Shown: positions 37,993 through 49,689, numbered from the stretch's first letter. The stretch: 64,000 bases of DNA from Echinicola strongylocentroti (GCF_003260975.1 NZ_CP030041.1:967001-1031000); one strand, 5' to 3'. Made by a program: numbers and translations. Notes: generated by a model from the letters alone, not told the origin.

Positions 37993-38313
37993 GGATAATC
38001 GCTTAACAAAAACAGCTGGAAATCAAGTATTGGAAAGCACGCTAATCACCCTCTTTTATAAGGAAAGCGATTTTCCTACGTGACTTTCACCACATCACCT
38101 TTGTTACCTTTCCCTTCAGGTGAAAAAAGATCAACACAAATCATACTCATCTGCAAGGTCTGTGTTCTATCAGAACCAGGCACAATCCCCAACTTTCCGG
38201 CTTGATCCCAATGAATATCCCGTGTATAAGTGTATTTTTGACTTTTGTAAAGCTATTCGGTATACCAATATAGCCTAAGGAAAAATTAACCATTACAAAA
38301 AGATACGATTACA
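37993..38313. other. Intergenic region upstream of the NagB-fold gene
   Basis: A 321-bp stretch without an open frame worth calling. TATTTTTG at 38233-38240 is an exact -7 element about 74 bp upstream of the ATG. Nothing else is evident. Confidence 0.4.
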
Positions 38314-39234
38314 ATGAACACAGACCACACGACATTCGTCAGAAATGAAGAAAATAATAATGTATGGCTGTCCAAGAAAAGTGATCCAGCCGCTAGCTTT
38401 TCGGATCATGGCATTACGCCCACCGTCCTTGACAGTGAGGCGGAGATAGGCCAAGCCATGCTAAATGAGCTTTATGCCACCGCAGAAGGAAAAGATGGTG
38501 ATATCAATATTGCCCTGCTTGGTGGTAGAGGCGCTCAGGAATTACATCGTTTGCTAGGAAAGCTGGCAGAATCGGGAGAAAAAGATGAGCTGCTCTCGCG
38601 GCTGAATGTATTTACCCAAGATGCCCTGGCACCGATGGGTATGGCCAATGGTTTTAGTTTTGTCAGGGATTTTGAGCGCATTTTGGGCGATGCTTTTTTC
38701 AAAAAAATAAAGAGTTTTACGCCCATGCAAACCGATACGGAGGACTTAGAATCTGCCTTGGTCGACTATTTGAATAAATTGGAAGACTTGGGCGGTCTGG
38801 ACATCTTCTTTATTGGTCATGGTCCAGAAGAAAACCAAGCATCGCACCTGGCCTATATCAAGCCCTTTTCCGGAGCAAAGCCCCAACACGTGGCCGGTTT
38901 GATCCCCATTTCCAGTAGTATTTTGGAGCACCACATCAGCAAGTTTAAAGCTGGTGGAAGTGTGGTGAACGAACATGACGAAAAGGAATGCCGCTCTGCC
39001 GAGTACATCCTCACCTTGGGGCCAGCAGCCATCTTGCAGGCCAAAAAGGTGGTTCAATCCGTAGTAGATGCCGATTCTGCCCCCGCCAAAGTCAAAACCT
39101 ACGCTAAGGTCCTCCACACAGCCATCAGTACCGACAGAGAGGAAGCCCTGCAACAGCTAAATGCCAACCCAGGCTTATGGATCCGGCTAAACGCAAACAC
39201 GAAATCCTTTGTACTGCCTAATTTGGGCGTGTAA
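38314..39234 (+). CDS. NagB/6-phosphogluconolactonase-fold protein, divergent
   Basis: A 306-aa protein resembling glucosamine-6-phosphate deaminase and SugP isomerases. INIALLGGRGAQELHRLL, LNVFTQDALAPMG and DIFFIGHGPEENQASHLAY occupy the places of the NagB phosphate loop, the catalytic region and GxGxDGHxAFNEP. The usual DGH of the catalytic loop reads EENQ, so deaminase chemistry looks unlikely. EYILTLGPAAILQAKKVV matches the C-terminal ILxxGxxKA segment. It may be a sugar-phosphate sensor or an isomerase with changed chemistry. No neighbours indicate a pathway. Confidence 0.7.
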   Translation: MNTDHTTFVRNEENNNVWLSKKSDPAASFSDHGITPTVLDSEAEIGQAMLNELYATAEGKDGDINIALLGGRGAQELHRLLGKLAESGEKDELLSRLNVFTQDALAPMGMANGFSFVRDFERILGDAFFKKIKSFTPMQTDTEDLESALVDYLNKLEDLGGLDIFFIGHGPEENQASHLAYIKPFSGAKPQHVAGLIPISSSILEHHISKFKAGGSVVNEHDEKECRSAEYILTLGPAAILQAKKVVQSVVDADSAPAKVKTYAKVLHTAISTDREEALQQLNANPGLWIRLNANTKSFVLPNLGV

Positions 39235-39456
39235 TTCCTGGTGAATGCTGTTGTCAGTTAGGCAATAATCAGGTCGAAAACTCAAGATTATGATTTCCCA
39301 ACCCGAGTTTGCAACACCGGTTGGGAAATCATGGTATTTGCCATACGACAAAGTTACTTTACCATAGAAAAGTGCTAACCCTGTCTGTTGCACCCCGTTG
39401 TCCCGTCAGTTGCACTGCGGGGGCTTTTGAAATTATGCCCCCGACTCCCTTCATAA

Positions 39457-42400
39457 TCACTCTAACACCACACCCACGCCAATTTTCTCCAGCAGGTACG
39501 GATTGTGATCGATCACTAGGATGTCATTGGCTTGGCTAAGATCTTGGAGAATATCAAATAGCAGATCGATATCCGCATAGTGCAGGCCAGTGCTCGGCTC
39601 ATCCAAAACCAAGAGCTGGTCTTGTGTCTTGCCATTAAGCCAATTGAGCAATAGCAAGCGTTGTTTTTCTCCCGAGGAGAGGGATTTTACCGTTTGCTCC
39701 AAGCTCAGGTGCGCCAAGCCTATCGCTTCCAGTTGTTGGATAAATTGCTGCCTGGAGCTGGCCAAATGCTGATCAGCCAGCCAAGTTTGCCATTCCTTCA
39801 GCGATAGGGCCAATACCTCCGCGATATGGAGCCCTCCCACACGGTATTCCAATAAATGGGACTGGTATCGCTGTCCATGGCACACCTCGCATTGTTCGAT
39901 ATGGTTGGCGGCGACATCCAGACTGGTAGCTACTGTTCCGGTTCCCTTGCAGTTGGGGCATTGACTGGACTTGTTTTTGTAGGAAAAGTCCTTCGCCTTT
40001 AAGCCTGTCTCCTTTGCAAAGATTTTGCTAATGTCTTTTAATAGATCCAAATACGCCACCAGCAAAGTACTGTTATGGGCATTCAGCTTTTTCGGCTCAA
40101 AATACTGGGCACCGCTGTATGGTTGAGGACAGCTAATGGCGGTACAGTTCACCGGATGACCTTGGACGATGCTTGGTATCAGGACATCTTTCACCAAGGT
40201 AGTCTTTCCGATCCCCGACTTACCCGTAATGGCCGTAATACCGCCTACAGGTATGTCCAATGCTTCCTTGACCAACGTATGCTTGGCCAGTTGCCGTAAT
40301 GATATCGCCTCCTTCCCTGCTTCCAAGGCAATCGGCTTGGTAGGTTGCTTTAAAAATGGATGGCAATCCGGCTTTTTCAGAAAGGCATTCGGGATTCCAT
40401 CAAAGGTAACATATCCCCCATGTTTTCCGGCTTTTGGGCCAATCTCCACCAAATTATCCGCTGCCATCATGATTTCTTTGTTGTGCTCGATCACGATTAC
40501 GGTATTTCCCTTTTCTACCAACTCCTTCAACAGTTGCACCAGGTCCGGAATATTCTCTGCCGATAACCCCGCAGAAGGCTCATCCAACAAATAAGTAATT
40601 CCCTTTAGTGGACTATTGAGCTGCTTGATCAGGGCCACCCGCTGCTGCTCTCCCCCGCTTAAGGTCGTCGACTTTCGGTTGAGCTGAAGGTGATCGATAT
40701 GTAGTTGGCTTGCCCGTTTAAGCGTATTGGTCAAATGTGCCCTGATGCTTTCGATCAGCTGTTGATCGACCTGTTCAGTAGCTTTCGATGTACTTAACCA
40801 GCGGTCAAGTCCTCTGAAATCCATCGATTTCAGTGCATGGATGGACTTATCTCCAATTTGTACTTCCAGCCGTTCCGTTTTGAGCCCACTACCGTAGCAA
40901 TGGCTGCATTCAGCGTATGAAAGCAGGGATTTGAGCGGTTGGTATTTGTTCTTTCGGGTCAAAAAATATTCATCCATCAGGTACTTGAAAAGACCGCTCC
41001 ACTTCATCTTTACCTGCTGCGTACCTTCCCGGGTTTTGGTTTTGAATTTCCAAGTTGCCTCCCAGGTTCTTTCTTCCACACCTTTGAACACCACCTCTTT
41101 TTGAACAGCAGTCAATTCCTTGAACGGGGTAGTCAGGTCAAAGCCATATTCCTTTCCGACTACTTCCAAAATGGCCATGTACTGTCCACTGGCTTGGCCA
41201 TAATACGCCAAGGATTTGTGATGCTCAAACAGCCCATCCGCAATGCACTGGTTCTCATCCAAGACGATTTTGTTGAGATCGGGGAGCAATTCCTGCCCCA
41301 CCCCATCACAGACTACACATTTTCCCAATTCATGGTTACTGGAAAAGTGGCTTGCAGACCACTCCAACCCAGTGTACTGGGCCTTTCTGGAAAAGGCAAA
41401 ACGCAGGGTTTTATCAAAATCCGTTTGTTGGGCAATGTCCGAATGCTCGGAAAAGTTCTTCTCCTTTCGGGTAATGCAAATACTCGGGGTAAGGCCTTCG
41501 ATATAATCCACTTCCAGCTGAAAATTAACACCCACTCTCGATTGCTGATAGCTTGAAAATTGCTTGGTCATTTCCTGCAAGCCATACCCGTGCAAGGTAT
41601 CAATGACCAAGGAGGACTTTCCGGACCCAGAAATTCCAGTGACCACCGACAAATGCTCCTTGGGGAATTCCAGGCTGATGTCTTTGAGGGCATGCGTACG
41701 GGCTCCTCTGACGGCTATGACGTCTTGGTCCTGTACCGGTGGCAGCTTGTCCTCGGACAACTGAGGGCGTAAGGCATTGTCCACCAATATATCACATCCG
41801 GATTGGAAAAGCGGGTGATTCTCGAAACATACAATCCCTGCCGTTTGCTCTTTTAGTTGGTTCAAGGCATCCATCAATTGCTGCACATTCTGCTGATGCA
41901 GCCCGATGCTCGGTTCCTCCAAGAGCAAGATGGTCTTTTTGAAAGGCTTGGCAAAATGCTTGGTCAACTTGATACGCTGAGCTTCTCCCCCGGACAAGGT
42001 ATTGGAAGGCTGGCCCAGCTTGATGTATCCCAGCCCCAATTGGAGCATCAAGGTCAATATCTCCGCCAGTTTCTTTTCTTCTGCAAAAAAGCCCCTTGCT
42101 TCCTTGATACTCAGGTCATAGATCTCCGCAATATTCTTATTGCCCCAATGTACTTTTAGCACATCGGGCTTAAAGCGCTTACCTTGGCAGACAGGACAGA
42201 TTTGATTGATATTTCCCATCACGCTCATGGAAAGGGTGATCACGCCCGCTCCTTCACAGTTGGGACAGCGACCGGTTTTGTTGTTAAAGGAAAAAGCGCC
42301 TTTTGCCAATTTCAAGGCTTTTGCCTCAGGGGTTTTGGCCAGCAAATCCCGGATTTTATCGGCCAGCCCGGTATAGGTGGAAGGATTGCTCCGAGGCGTT

Positions 42401-43944
42401 TTTCCAATCGGCTGGTCCGTTACCGTAAGGATATTCAGGTCATGCTCTTCAGCGTAAGCGGAAATCCGCTCCTGCACCGCACTTGTTTTTCTGCTGACCA
42501 CGGACAAGGTTTTGGCAGCGGGCTGAAAACTGGCTACCGGCTTGAGTGCCACTTGCTTTTTAGTCTGCTTACCAGCCTCTTGAGTAGCGGTCAAGGTCGG
42601 GCTTTCAAGCCCTGTTGCCTGTAGAAATTCCTCGGTGGCTCCGTTAAAAAGGACTTCTCCCCCATCTACTCCTGCTTTTGGGCCCAGCTCCACGATCCAA
42701 TCTGCCGATTGGATAAAATCAAGGTCATGCTCCACCACCATCACGGTATTTCCCCGATGGATCAATCGATCAAAAATATGGCGAAGATGCTGTTGATAAG
42801 CCGACGGCAAACCGATCGAGGGCTCATCGAATACATACAAGATGCCTTGCAGGCTGCTGTTCACCTGCTTGATCAACTTTATGCGCTGCCCATCCCCAGA
42901 GGAAATGTCCAAGCTGGATGTGCTCAGTTGATAATGCTCCATGCCGAGCCGGATAAGGTCCAGCAGTTGGGTGCACAGCTTATCGACCAGTACTTTTTCA
43001 CCACCGGTAAAGGCTTGTGCTTGAAGGCGGTCATACAATTGCTGCAAGGGCAGCTCCATCCACTCCTGAAAGTTCAATCCCTTCCATCGGTACGTCAGGT
43101 GTTCGGGCTTTATCCGTGCCCCGTGACAGCTTGGGCATAATTTGGAGCTCACAAAGCGCAAGATGCTGACATTCCTATCAAGTCTAAGAATATCAGACAT
43201 GATAGGGATAATCCCTCTGTAATAGCCTTCCTCACGCGGTTTGGCCTTGAACCCCTCCCACCTGAGTCGGGATTCCAGGCTGTGTTTGCCGTAAAAGACT
43301 TTGATGCGGTTACTGCCATAGAGGATTACCTCCTGCTGTTCGGGACTGAGCTCCTTCCAAGGTACATCTACCGAAAACCCATGCGCGGCACACACCTTGT
43401 CCAACTCCTCCACCGTTACCTGTGAATAAACAATATAGCCATTGGGCAAGGTGGTGGTGATGGCACCTTCCCGCAAGGTCTTGTTCTCGTCGCCCACCAA
43501 TTTATCGATATCGATGTACTCCGCCTCACCAATGCCACGACAGTTTTCGCAGGCTCCCTTTGGGTGGTTAAAGGAGAAAAGTGACTTGCTCATGGTCTCC
43601 TCCCCCGCATAGCGGGCAAATAACACCCGAAACAGCGGTGTCAACTCCGATAGTGTCCCAAAAGTAGCGCTGATAGACTGAAAGCGCTTGGACTGCTCCA
43701 CCTTGATCACCGGTGGCAACTCAGTGATACTGTCCACCTCTGCGGTAGGGATCGCTTGTGCATTTTGCTGGTTATAGGCCGGCAGGCTTTCCAAAAAATA
43801 GCGATATCCTTCATTGGCTATCACTCCCATGGCCAAGGACGATTTCCCTGATCCCGATAAACCTGTCACCACGACCAGCTGATTTTCGGGAATGGCCAAT
43901 GAAACGTTCTTGAGGTTGTTTTGGTAGGCGTTCGTAATGCGCAT
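39457..43944 (-). CDS. Double-length UvrA-like ABC ATPase (four ATPase modules)
   Basis: At 1495 aa this is about 1.6 times normal UvrA. It appears to be two UvrA-like halves in tandem. Walker A motifs: GLSGSGKSS (28-36), GISGSGKSS (about 773) and GKSGIGKTT (about 1244); module 2 has none. Signatures: SSGDGQR (about 350), LSGGEAQR (about 655), LSGGEQQR (about 1096), LSSGEKQR (about 1423). Walker B: VFDEPS, LLEEPS (D to E), LLDEPS, VLDEPS. Four zinc-type CxxC...CxxC inserts are visible. It lacks a recognisable UvrB-binding domain, so it is not the housekeeping UvrA. A role in DNA-damage tolerance or drug binding is possible. Monocistronic, downstream of pgi. Confidence 0.9.
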   Translation of the reverse strand: MRITNAYQNNLKNVSLAIPENQLVVVTGLSGSGKSSLAMGVIANEGYRYFLESLPAYNQQNAQAIPTAEVDSITELPPVIKVEQSKRFQSISATFGTLSELTPLFRVLFARYAGEETMSKSLFSFNHPKGACENCRGIGEAEYIDIDKLVGDENKTLREGAITTTLPNGYIVYSQVTVEELDKVCAAHGFSVDVPWKELSPEQQEVILYGSNRIKVFYGKHSLESRLRWEGFKAKPREEGYYRGIIPIMSDILRLDRNVSILRFVSSKLCPSCHGARIKPEHLTYRWKGLNFQEWMELPLQQLYDRLQAQAFTGGEKVLVDKLCTQLLDLIRLGMEHYQLSTSSLDISSGDGQRIKLIKQVNSSLQGILYVFDEPSIGLPSAYQQHLRHIFDRLIHRGNTVMVVEHDLDFIQSADWIVELGPKAGVDGGEVLFNGATEEFLQATGLESPTLTATQEAGKQTKKQVALKPVASFQPAAKTLSVVSRKTSAVQERISAYAEEHDLNILTVTDQPIGKTPRSNPSTYTGLADKIRDLLAKTPEAKALKLAKGAFSFNNKTGRCPNCEGAGVITLSMSVMGNINQICPVCQGKRFKPDVLKVHWGNKNIAEIYDLSIKEARGFFAEEKKLAEILTLMLQLGLGYIKLGQPSNTLSGGEAQRIKLTKHFAKPFKKTILLLEEPSIGLHQQNVQQLMDALNQLKEQTAGIVCFENHPLFQSGCDILVDNALRPQLSEDKLPPVQDQDVIAVRGARTHALKDISLEFPKEHLSVVTGISGSGKSSLVIDTLHGYGLQEMTKQFSSYQQSRVGVNFQLEVDYIEGLTPSICITRKEKNFSEHSDIAQQTDFDKTLRFAFSRKAQYTGLEWSASHFSSNHELGKCVVCDGVGQELLPDLNKIVLDENQCIADGLFEHHKSLAYYGQASGQYMAILEVVGKEYGFDLTTPFKELTAVQKEVVFKGVEERTWEATWKFKTKTREGTQQVKMKWSGLFKYLMDEYFLTRKNKYQPLKSLLSYAECSHCYGSGLKTERLEVQIGDKSIHALKSMDFRGLDRWLSTSKATEQVDQQLIESIRAHLTNTLKRASQLHIDHLQLNRKSTTLSGGEQQRVALIKQLNSPLKGITYLLDEPSAGLSAENIPDLVQLLKELVEKGNTVIVIEHNKEIMMAADNLVEIGPKAGKHGGYVTFDGIPNAFLKKPDCHPFLKQPTKPIALEAGKEAISLRQLAKHTLVKEALDIPVGGITAITGKSGIGKTTLVKDVLIPSIVQGHPVNCTAISCPQPYSGAQYFEPKKLNAHNSTLLVAYLDLLKDISKIFAKETGLKAKDFSYKNKSSQCPNCKGTGTVATSLDVAANHIEQCEVCHGQRYQSHLLEYRVGGLHIAEVLALSLKEWQTWLADQHLASSRQQFIQQLEAIGLAHLSLEQTVKSLSSGEKQRLLLLNWLNGKTQDQLLVLDEPSTGLHYADIDLLFDILQDLSQANDILVIDHNPYLLEKIGVGVVLE

Positions 43945-43984
43945 ATAAAATCTGTTTTCTTATAGAAGAGCAAAGATAGAAAAG

Positions 43985-44008
43985 AAAAAGCCCGACAAAA
44001 GCCGGGCC
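43985..44008 (-). terminator. Terminator of pgi
   Basis: On the minus strand GCCCGG-cttttg-TCGGGC is followed by TTTTTCTTTT. It separates pgi from the UvrA-like gene 40 bp downstream. Confidence 0.8.
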
Positions 44009-44036
44009 TTGAATCCTGTTCAACTGATCTATTGAT

Positions 44037-45740
<1,704 letters not shown>

Positions 45741-45767
45741 TTATTGGTTTAAAAACAGTTCAGTGAA

Positions 45768-45798
45768 CAAAAATAAGATTTATATTTTGGCCATAAAA
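45768..45798 (-). promoter_or_regulatory. pgi promoter
   Basis: On the minus strand TTTT, 19 bp, then TATTTTTG: exact -7 element and a 3/4 match at -33. The predicted leader is about 80 nt. The remainder of the 319-bp gap 45681-45999 shows no gene. Confidence 0.5.
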
Positions 45799-45999
45799 TT
45801 AATCGGCACGAGTTTCAGTTACCATGTTGTTAATTTTAGTTCTAATAGTTAGCTTTTTTTAATTAAGATGACAGCATTCATTCTAAAAACCGTCTCCCCC
45901 TCCCATCAAAAAGGTCATTTGCGTATTTTTGCGTAGCCGGATTATTGCCGCACAACAAAAAATCCACTAAATTATTGAACTACACAACTCCTCTGAATT

Positions 46000-46743
46000 A
46001 TGCTAAACAAAGCTTTTCTATGTGTATTTTGCCTCACGCTGATTTTGACCTATAAGCTTCAGGCCCAAGGCGTTATCCCTCTTAATAAATACGGGGAAGA
46101 AATCAAGAAAAAAGAGAAGGCGTACTATTACAAAAGGTTATTTTCCAGTGACGACCAAAAAGATGCCTATCATATATTGACCAAAGACCTTAAACTCGTT
46201 GGCTTATGGGTATTTATCAAGGACAAAAATGGAGAAATCATCCATTCCTCCAAGACTACTGTAGATTCCCTGGGCAACAAGACGGCAATAACCAACCACG
46301 ATTATGTAGCCCGTATCGTCGAAAGGACATTTCTGAAAGAAGGAAAACCCATCAAGCAATACTATCAGGTATTGAAAAGCAATGCTACCTATATCAAGGA
46401 GGCTGATAGTGGTGAGTTTATCGAAACCCAACGTGTCATCCATGATGCCGCTTTCAAGGAGCCTAATGATTGGAATGACTTTCTGGCTCGGGAGATCACC
46501 TACCCCACTGAGGCTCGGCGAAATGGGGACTCGGGTACCGTCAAGGCTGCATTGTATATCTCCAAAGAAGGAAAGCTATCACATGTAGAAATTGCCAATT
46601 CGGCTTTTATGGCAAACAGTTTATGTAAAGAGGTCAGAAGACTGGTCAATAAATATGATGGGGACTTCTACCCTGCCCTAGACCTGGAAGGAAACCCTGT
46701 GGATGATTATTTCATTGTACCCATCAGATTTGTGTTAAATTGA
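46000..46743 (+). CDS. Exported protein with TonB C-terminal-like domain
   Basis: A 247-aa protein with a signal peptide (residues 1-22, cleaved after LQA). The first half is repetitive in charge and resembles MORN-like/antitoxin-fold secreted proteins (IKDKNGEIIHSSKTTVDSLGN). The last 90 residues, REITYPTEARRNGDSGTVKA, ALYISKEGKLSHVEI and VPIRFVLN, match the TonB C-terminal domain, including the YPxxA and GxV elements. No transmembrane anchor is seen beyond the signal peptide, so it is not a standard energy transducer. It is followed after 29 bp by an AAA ATPase gene. Confidence 0.75.
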   Translation: MLNKAFLCVFCLTLILTYKLQAQGVIPLNKYGEEIKKKEKAYYYKRLFSSDDQKDAYHILTKDLKLVGLWVFIKDKNGEIIHSSKTTVDSLGNKTAITNHDYVARIVERTFLKEGKPIKQYYQVLKSNATYIKEADSGEFIETQRVIHDAAFKEPNDWNDFLAREITYPTEARRNGDSGTVKAALYISKEGKLSHVEIANSAFMANSLCKEVRRLVNKYDGDFYPALDLEGNPVDDYFIVPIRFVLN

Positions 46744-46772
46744 ATTTTTGAAATCACTGTTCACTCCCGATC

Positions 46773-47498
46773 ATGGAACTCAACCAGAATTTTCTTACTT
46801 CCCTAGAGCCTCTTTTTGGCAATAAAAAAGGCTACCCCTATGATATACCTTCCCTCGCCAACTTGAAGGAGCTTTCATTTGGTGCTCCTGTCACGTTCTT
46901 CGTCGGGGAAAATGGCAGTGGAAAATCTACCTTACTGGAAGCCATTGCAGTGGGCATGAGCCTAAATGCCGAAGGCGGCAGTAAAAATTTCAACTTCTCG
47001 ACACAAGAAAGCCATAGTCCACTATCGGAAGACATCAAGTTTATCAAAGGCTATAGAAAGCCCAAAGACAGTTTCTTTCTTAGAGCCGAGTCCTTTTACA
47101 ATGTAGCCTCCGAAATCGATCGGCTCGGAGAAGAAATTTACAAATACTATGGCAATAGATCATTACACACCAGATCGCATGGAGAGGCCTTTTTGGCACT
47201 AATGGAAAACAGGTTCAGGGGAAATGGATTTTATCTTCTTGACGAAATAGAGTCAGCCTTAAGCCCTTCCAGGCAACTAGACGCCTTGGCCCAAATTGAC
47301 CGTTTGGTAAAGCAACAGTCTCAATTTATTATTGCCACTCATTCCCCTATTCTGCTGGCCTACCCCAATGCCGATATCTTGGAATTCTCCGAGCAGGGCT
47401 TACAAAAAGTGCCCTACGAAGAAACAGCCACTTATCGTGTGACAAAGGATTTTTTGACGAATTATAAGCACATTCAGCATGTATTGTTTGATCAATAG
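46773..47498 (+). CDS. AAA-family ATPase (ABC-type/SMC-like, predicted ATP-binding)
   Basis: A 241-aa cytoplasmic P-loop ATPase. Walker A is FFVGENGSGKSTLLEAIA (near residues 42-58). FYLLDEIESALSPSRQLD is Walker B with a catalytic Glu, and QFIIATHSPILLAYPNADIL is the H-loop region. The compact size without a coiled coil fits the AAA_23/AAA_21 group of small predicted ATPases, homologous to COG3910. Function unknown. It probably shares a transcript with the TonB-domain gene upstream. Confidence 0.88.
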   Translation: MELNQNFLTSLEPLFGNKKGYPYDIPSLANLKELSFGAPVTFFVGENGSGKSTLLEAIAVGMSLNAEGGSKNFNFSTQESHSPLSEDIKFIKGYRKPKDSFFLRAESFYNVASEIDRLGEEIYKYYGNRSLHTRSHGEAFLALMENRFRGNGFYLLDEIESALSPSRQLDALAQIDRLVKQQSQFIIATHSPILLAYPNADILEFSEQGLQKVPYEETATYRVTKDFLTNYKHIQHVLFDQ

Positions 47499-47604
47499 AC
47501 AGTAGTTCGTCCATTAGCAAACTTTTTGGCCAGTGCTTGATCACTGCTCCCGTTTTTTTTAGTAAAATCGAGTTTGGTAGGAGCTGGTACGGCTTCCTTT
47601 TTTG

Positions 47605-47892
47605 TCAGTAAATCCCCCCGAAGGCAACAGGAAAGACCACCGATAGATAACCGGAATACGGTCCAGGATTAAAGAAGCTGCCCGTAACCGGAAATCCCGA
47701 ATGCAATGAAGGATATATCCCGTAAAGCTGGAGCTCTCCGTAAATTACCTGAGCCAGACCTCCCAGTACTAGAACTGTCATCAGTATTATGCTCTGGTTA
47801 CCTGTACCTATTACTCTGATCATGAAGTACAATATCCCCATACCAGTAATATAATGGATTCGATATGATATAGGCGGCCCCTTGTGTAACAC
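47605..47892 (-). pseudogene. Fragment of an O-antigen ligase/polymerase gene
   Basis: A 95-codon remnant with two hydrophobic segments and LQLYGIYPSLHSGFPVTGSF then FNPGPYSGYLSVVFPVAFG, the conserved segment of Wzy/O-antigen ligase-type membrane proteins of Bacteroidota. The intact family has over 400 residues, so only one internal part survives. The surrounding 47500-48095 region has no other gene. A short coding-like trace (NIVSFSVNVDNTLLSGLIRD, about 47960-48070 on the minus strand) has no start or family I recognise. Confidence 0.6.
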
Positions 47893-48095
47893 AAACTACT
47901 AGTAAAATATATATTATAAAATAGAGGTCAGCAGATAAATTCATAATTGGGACAATTTTTATAATACGACTTCATGATATCTGTCTCTAATCAAACCAGA
48001 TAATAGGGTATTATCAACGTTTACTGAGAAACTCACTATATTTATCTTCTTGGTCAGGTACGAATCATTGCCTGTCCATAACCACACAACCTATT

Positions 48096-49358
48096 TTACA
48101 TAAATACTTTCTTGGGCTTCATCAAAAGAATAATCGGATTGTCTTCCGCTTTAACAGTGCCCACCCCATTAAAATACATTTCTTTTTCCTGAAGTTCATG
48201 CCAGGGTAATACTACCTCCACTAGGAAATCACCGTGCATCACCTCATAGCGAATGGCCCACAAATATGAACTCAAGTAAATGTTCCTTGGAAAATCAGTC
48301 AAGTCATTGACTATTTTGTGAACGTGAAAATACCTATTTGATTTCTTGAAGTTTATATAATGGTTCAGCTGGTTGGTCGAATTTTCCTTAAAGTAATAGG
48401 AGAACGCCATAACATCATCGTTATTGATATTAAGTACCGGAAAAGTTGCCAACCCTTCCGTTCCCCTTTCCAAATACTCCATTTGTTTCTGGGTACTCCT
48501 TTGCCCAACTGTATTATCCATTCCATATTTCTCAAAATCAATGGTCAAAATAGGATCTGCCTCCATTCCAGATAACTGATAAAACGTATTGCTGTACATC
48601 AGCGAGACATATATATCCCCTTTATCATTCACTGTGAAACTTTCCACATTTGGGGAAAATGTATTTCCTTGGGAGTCTATATTCTTCTTAAAAAGCGCCC
48701 TTTGATCCTTATTGTCTTTTACCACAATAAGATCAGCATTGGTTACTTCATCATTTACAATATTTTCAATCTGCTGGGTGGAAAAGTACATAAAGTCATT
48801 TTTCCTTCTCCAAGAATTCGCCACTGGGGCAATAACTGGACGTTCTCGAAGGTACTCAAAGGAAATATTGGAATACTTGATCATTCTGGATCGCTCTCTT
48901 TTAGAATCATCGATTACCTCTATAAAGTCTTCATTTTCACTTATAAAGACCGGCCCCATCACAGTATATTCTTCGGGAGATTCCCCTTTATTGTCCAATT
49001 TTGAAATAAAACGCCCTTTCTTGTCAAATACAAAAATCGCCTCCTGTTGTTTATCTATTGCATATATGTACTTCTCTTTGATGACAACCTCTCTCAATTG
49101 CCCCATAAGGCAATTTTCACTGGTTTCGAGTTTTATATAATATACTGAATCCACCAATTCAGACAGTAGCATTGACCGATCAGCTTCTTTGGGGTTTATA
49201 ACCAATACCTCATCTGCTGTGTGTCTTTTATCACCACAACTGCTGAAACATAATAAAAGGGTAAAAAAAATAAACCAACCAATCCCACAATCGATTACTA
49301 ATGCCCTAAGCAGAAATAGCCGTCTTCTTAGGGTATAATTAAAGGCTAGAGAGAACAT
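48096..49358 (-). CDS. 6-bladed beta-propeller lipoprotein (NVEALA-associated)
   Basis: A 420-aa protein of the Bacteroidota 6-bladed beta-propeller group (PF17170/DUF4934-like, by motif recall). It has an N-terminal basic/hydrophobic segment and a lipobox-like CFSSC. Propeller strands recur as IYAIDKQQEAIFVFDKKGRF, GDIYVSLMYSNTFYQL and similar. The frame is open to 49382, but the ATG at 49358 is preferred, 8 bp after the stop of the NVEALA-like peptide gene, indicating an operon. Members of this family usually sit beside NVEALA peptides; neither has an established role. A surface or periplasmic receptor, processor or chaperone for the peptide is a reasonable hypothesis. Confidence 0.8.
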   Translation of the reverse strand: MFSLAFNYTLRRRLFLLRALVIDCGIGWFIFFTLLLCFSSCGDKRHTADEVLVINPKEADRSMLLSELVDSVYYIKLETSENCLMGQLREVVIKEKYIYAIDKQQEAIFVFDKKGRFISKLDNKGESPEEYTVMGPVFISENEDFIEVIDDSKRERSRMIKYSNISFEYLRERPVIAPVANSWRRKNDFMYFSTQQIENIVNDEVTNADLIVVKDNKDQRALFKKNIDSQGNTFSPNVESFTVNDKGDIYVSLMYSNTFYQLSGMEADPILTIDFEKYGMDNTVGQRSTQKQMEYLERGTEGLATFPVLNINNDDVMAFSYYFKENSTNQLNHYINFKKSNRYFHVHKIVNDLTDFPRNIYLSSYLWAIRYEVMHGDFLVEVVLPWHELQEKEMYFNGVGTVKAEDNPIILLMKPKKVFM

Positions 49359-49366
49359 CTTATTAC

Positions 49367-49675
49367 CTAATTGCACTCGCACCTTATGGAACTACATTCC
49401 GGCGATTTTCCACTAGGACAACATGCTGTACATTTTACAGTAGGTTGTCCATTATAATAATCCGTATGTGTGCAAGATCCACCAGGACAGTCAGAAACTG
49501 AACCCTCACTCTGCGCATACGCCTTACTATCTAACACTATAAGCGCCAAAGAAGGCAACAACTTTTCCTTATCAAAGTCCAAGCTGATCATAATGTTAAA
49601 GGTCAGCATTAGTCCGAAAACCCCTGCTGCGACCCAACGAAGCCATTTAATTGCTTTTAGGTTGTTTTTCATCAT
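49367..49675 (-). CDS. NVEALA-like Cys-rich secreted peptide
   Basis: A 102-aa small protein: an N-terminal basic segment (MKNNLKAIKWLR), a membrane-crossing segment, then FNIMISLDFDKEKLLPSLAL and DSKAYA, which resembles the leader of NVEALA/TIGR04149-type peptides of Bacteroidetes. The tail after AQSEGSVSD carries eight cysteines (C-x4-C, then C-x2-CC, C-x4-C-x-C) and Gly/Ser/Pro. It resembles a secreted disulfide-rich peptide or metal-binding domain. Two consecutive ATGs begin the frame. The decayed IS1595-like element lies 14 bp upstream of the start, so it may now rely on a promoter in or beyond that element. Confidence 0.75.
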   Translation of the reverse strand: MMKNNLKAIKWLRWVAAGVFGLMLTFNIMISLDFDKEKLLPSLALIVLDSKAYAQSEGSVSDCPGGSCTHTDYYNGQPTVKCTACCPSGKSPECSSIRCECN

Positions 49676-49689
49676 ATTATAGTTAAATG

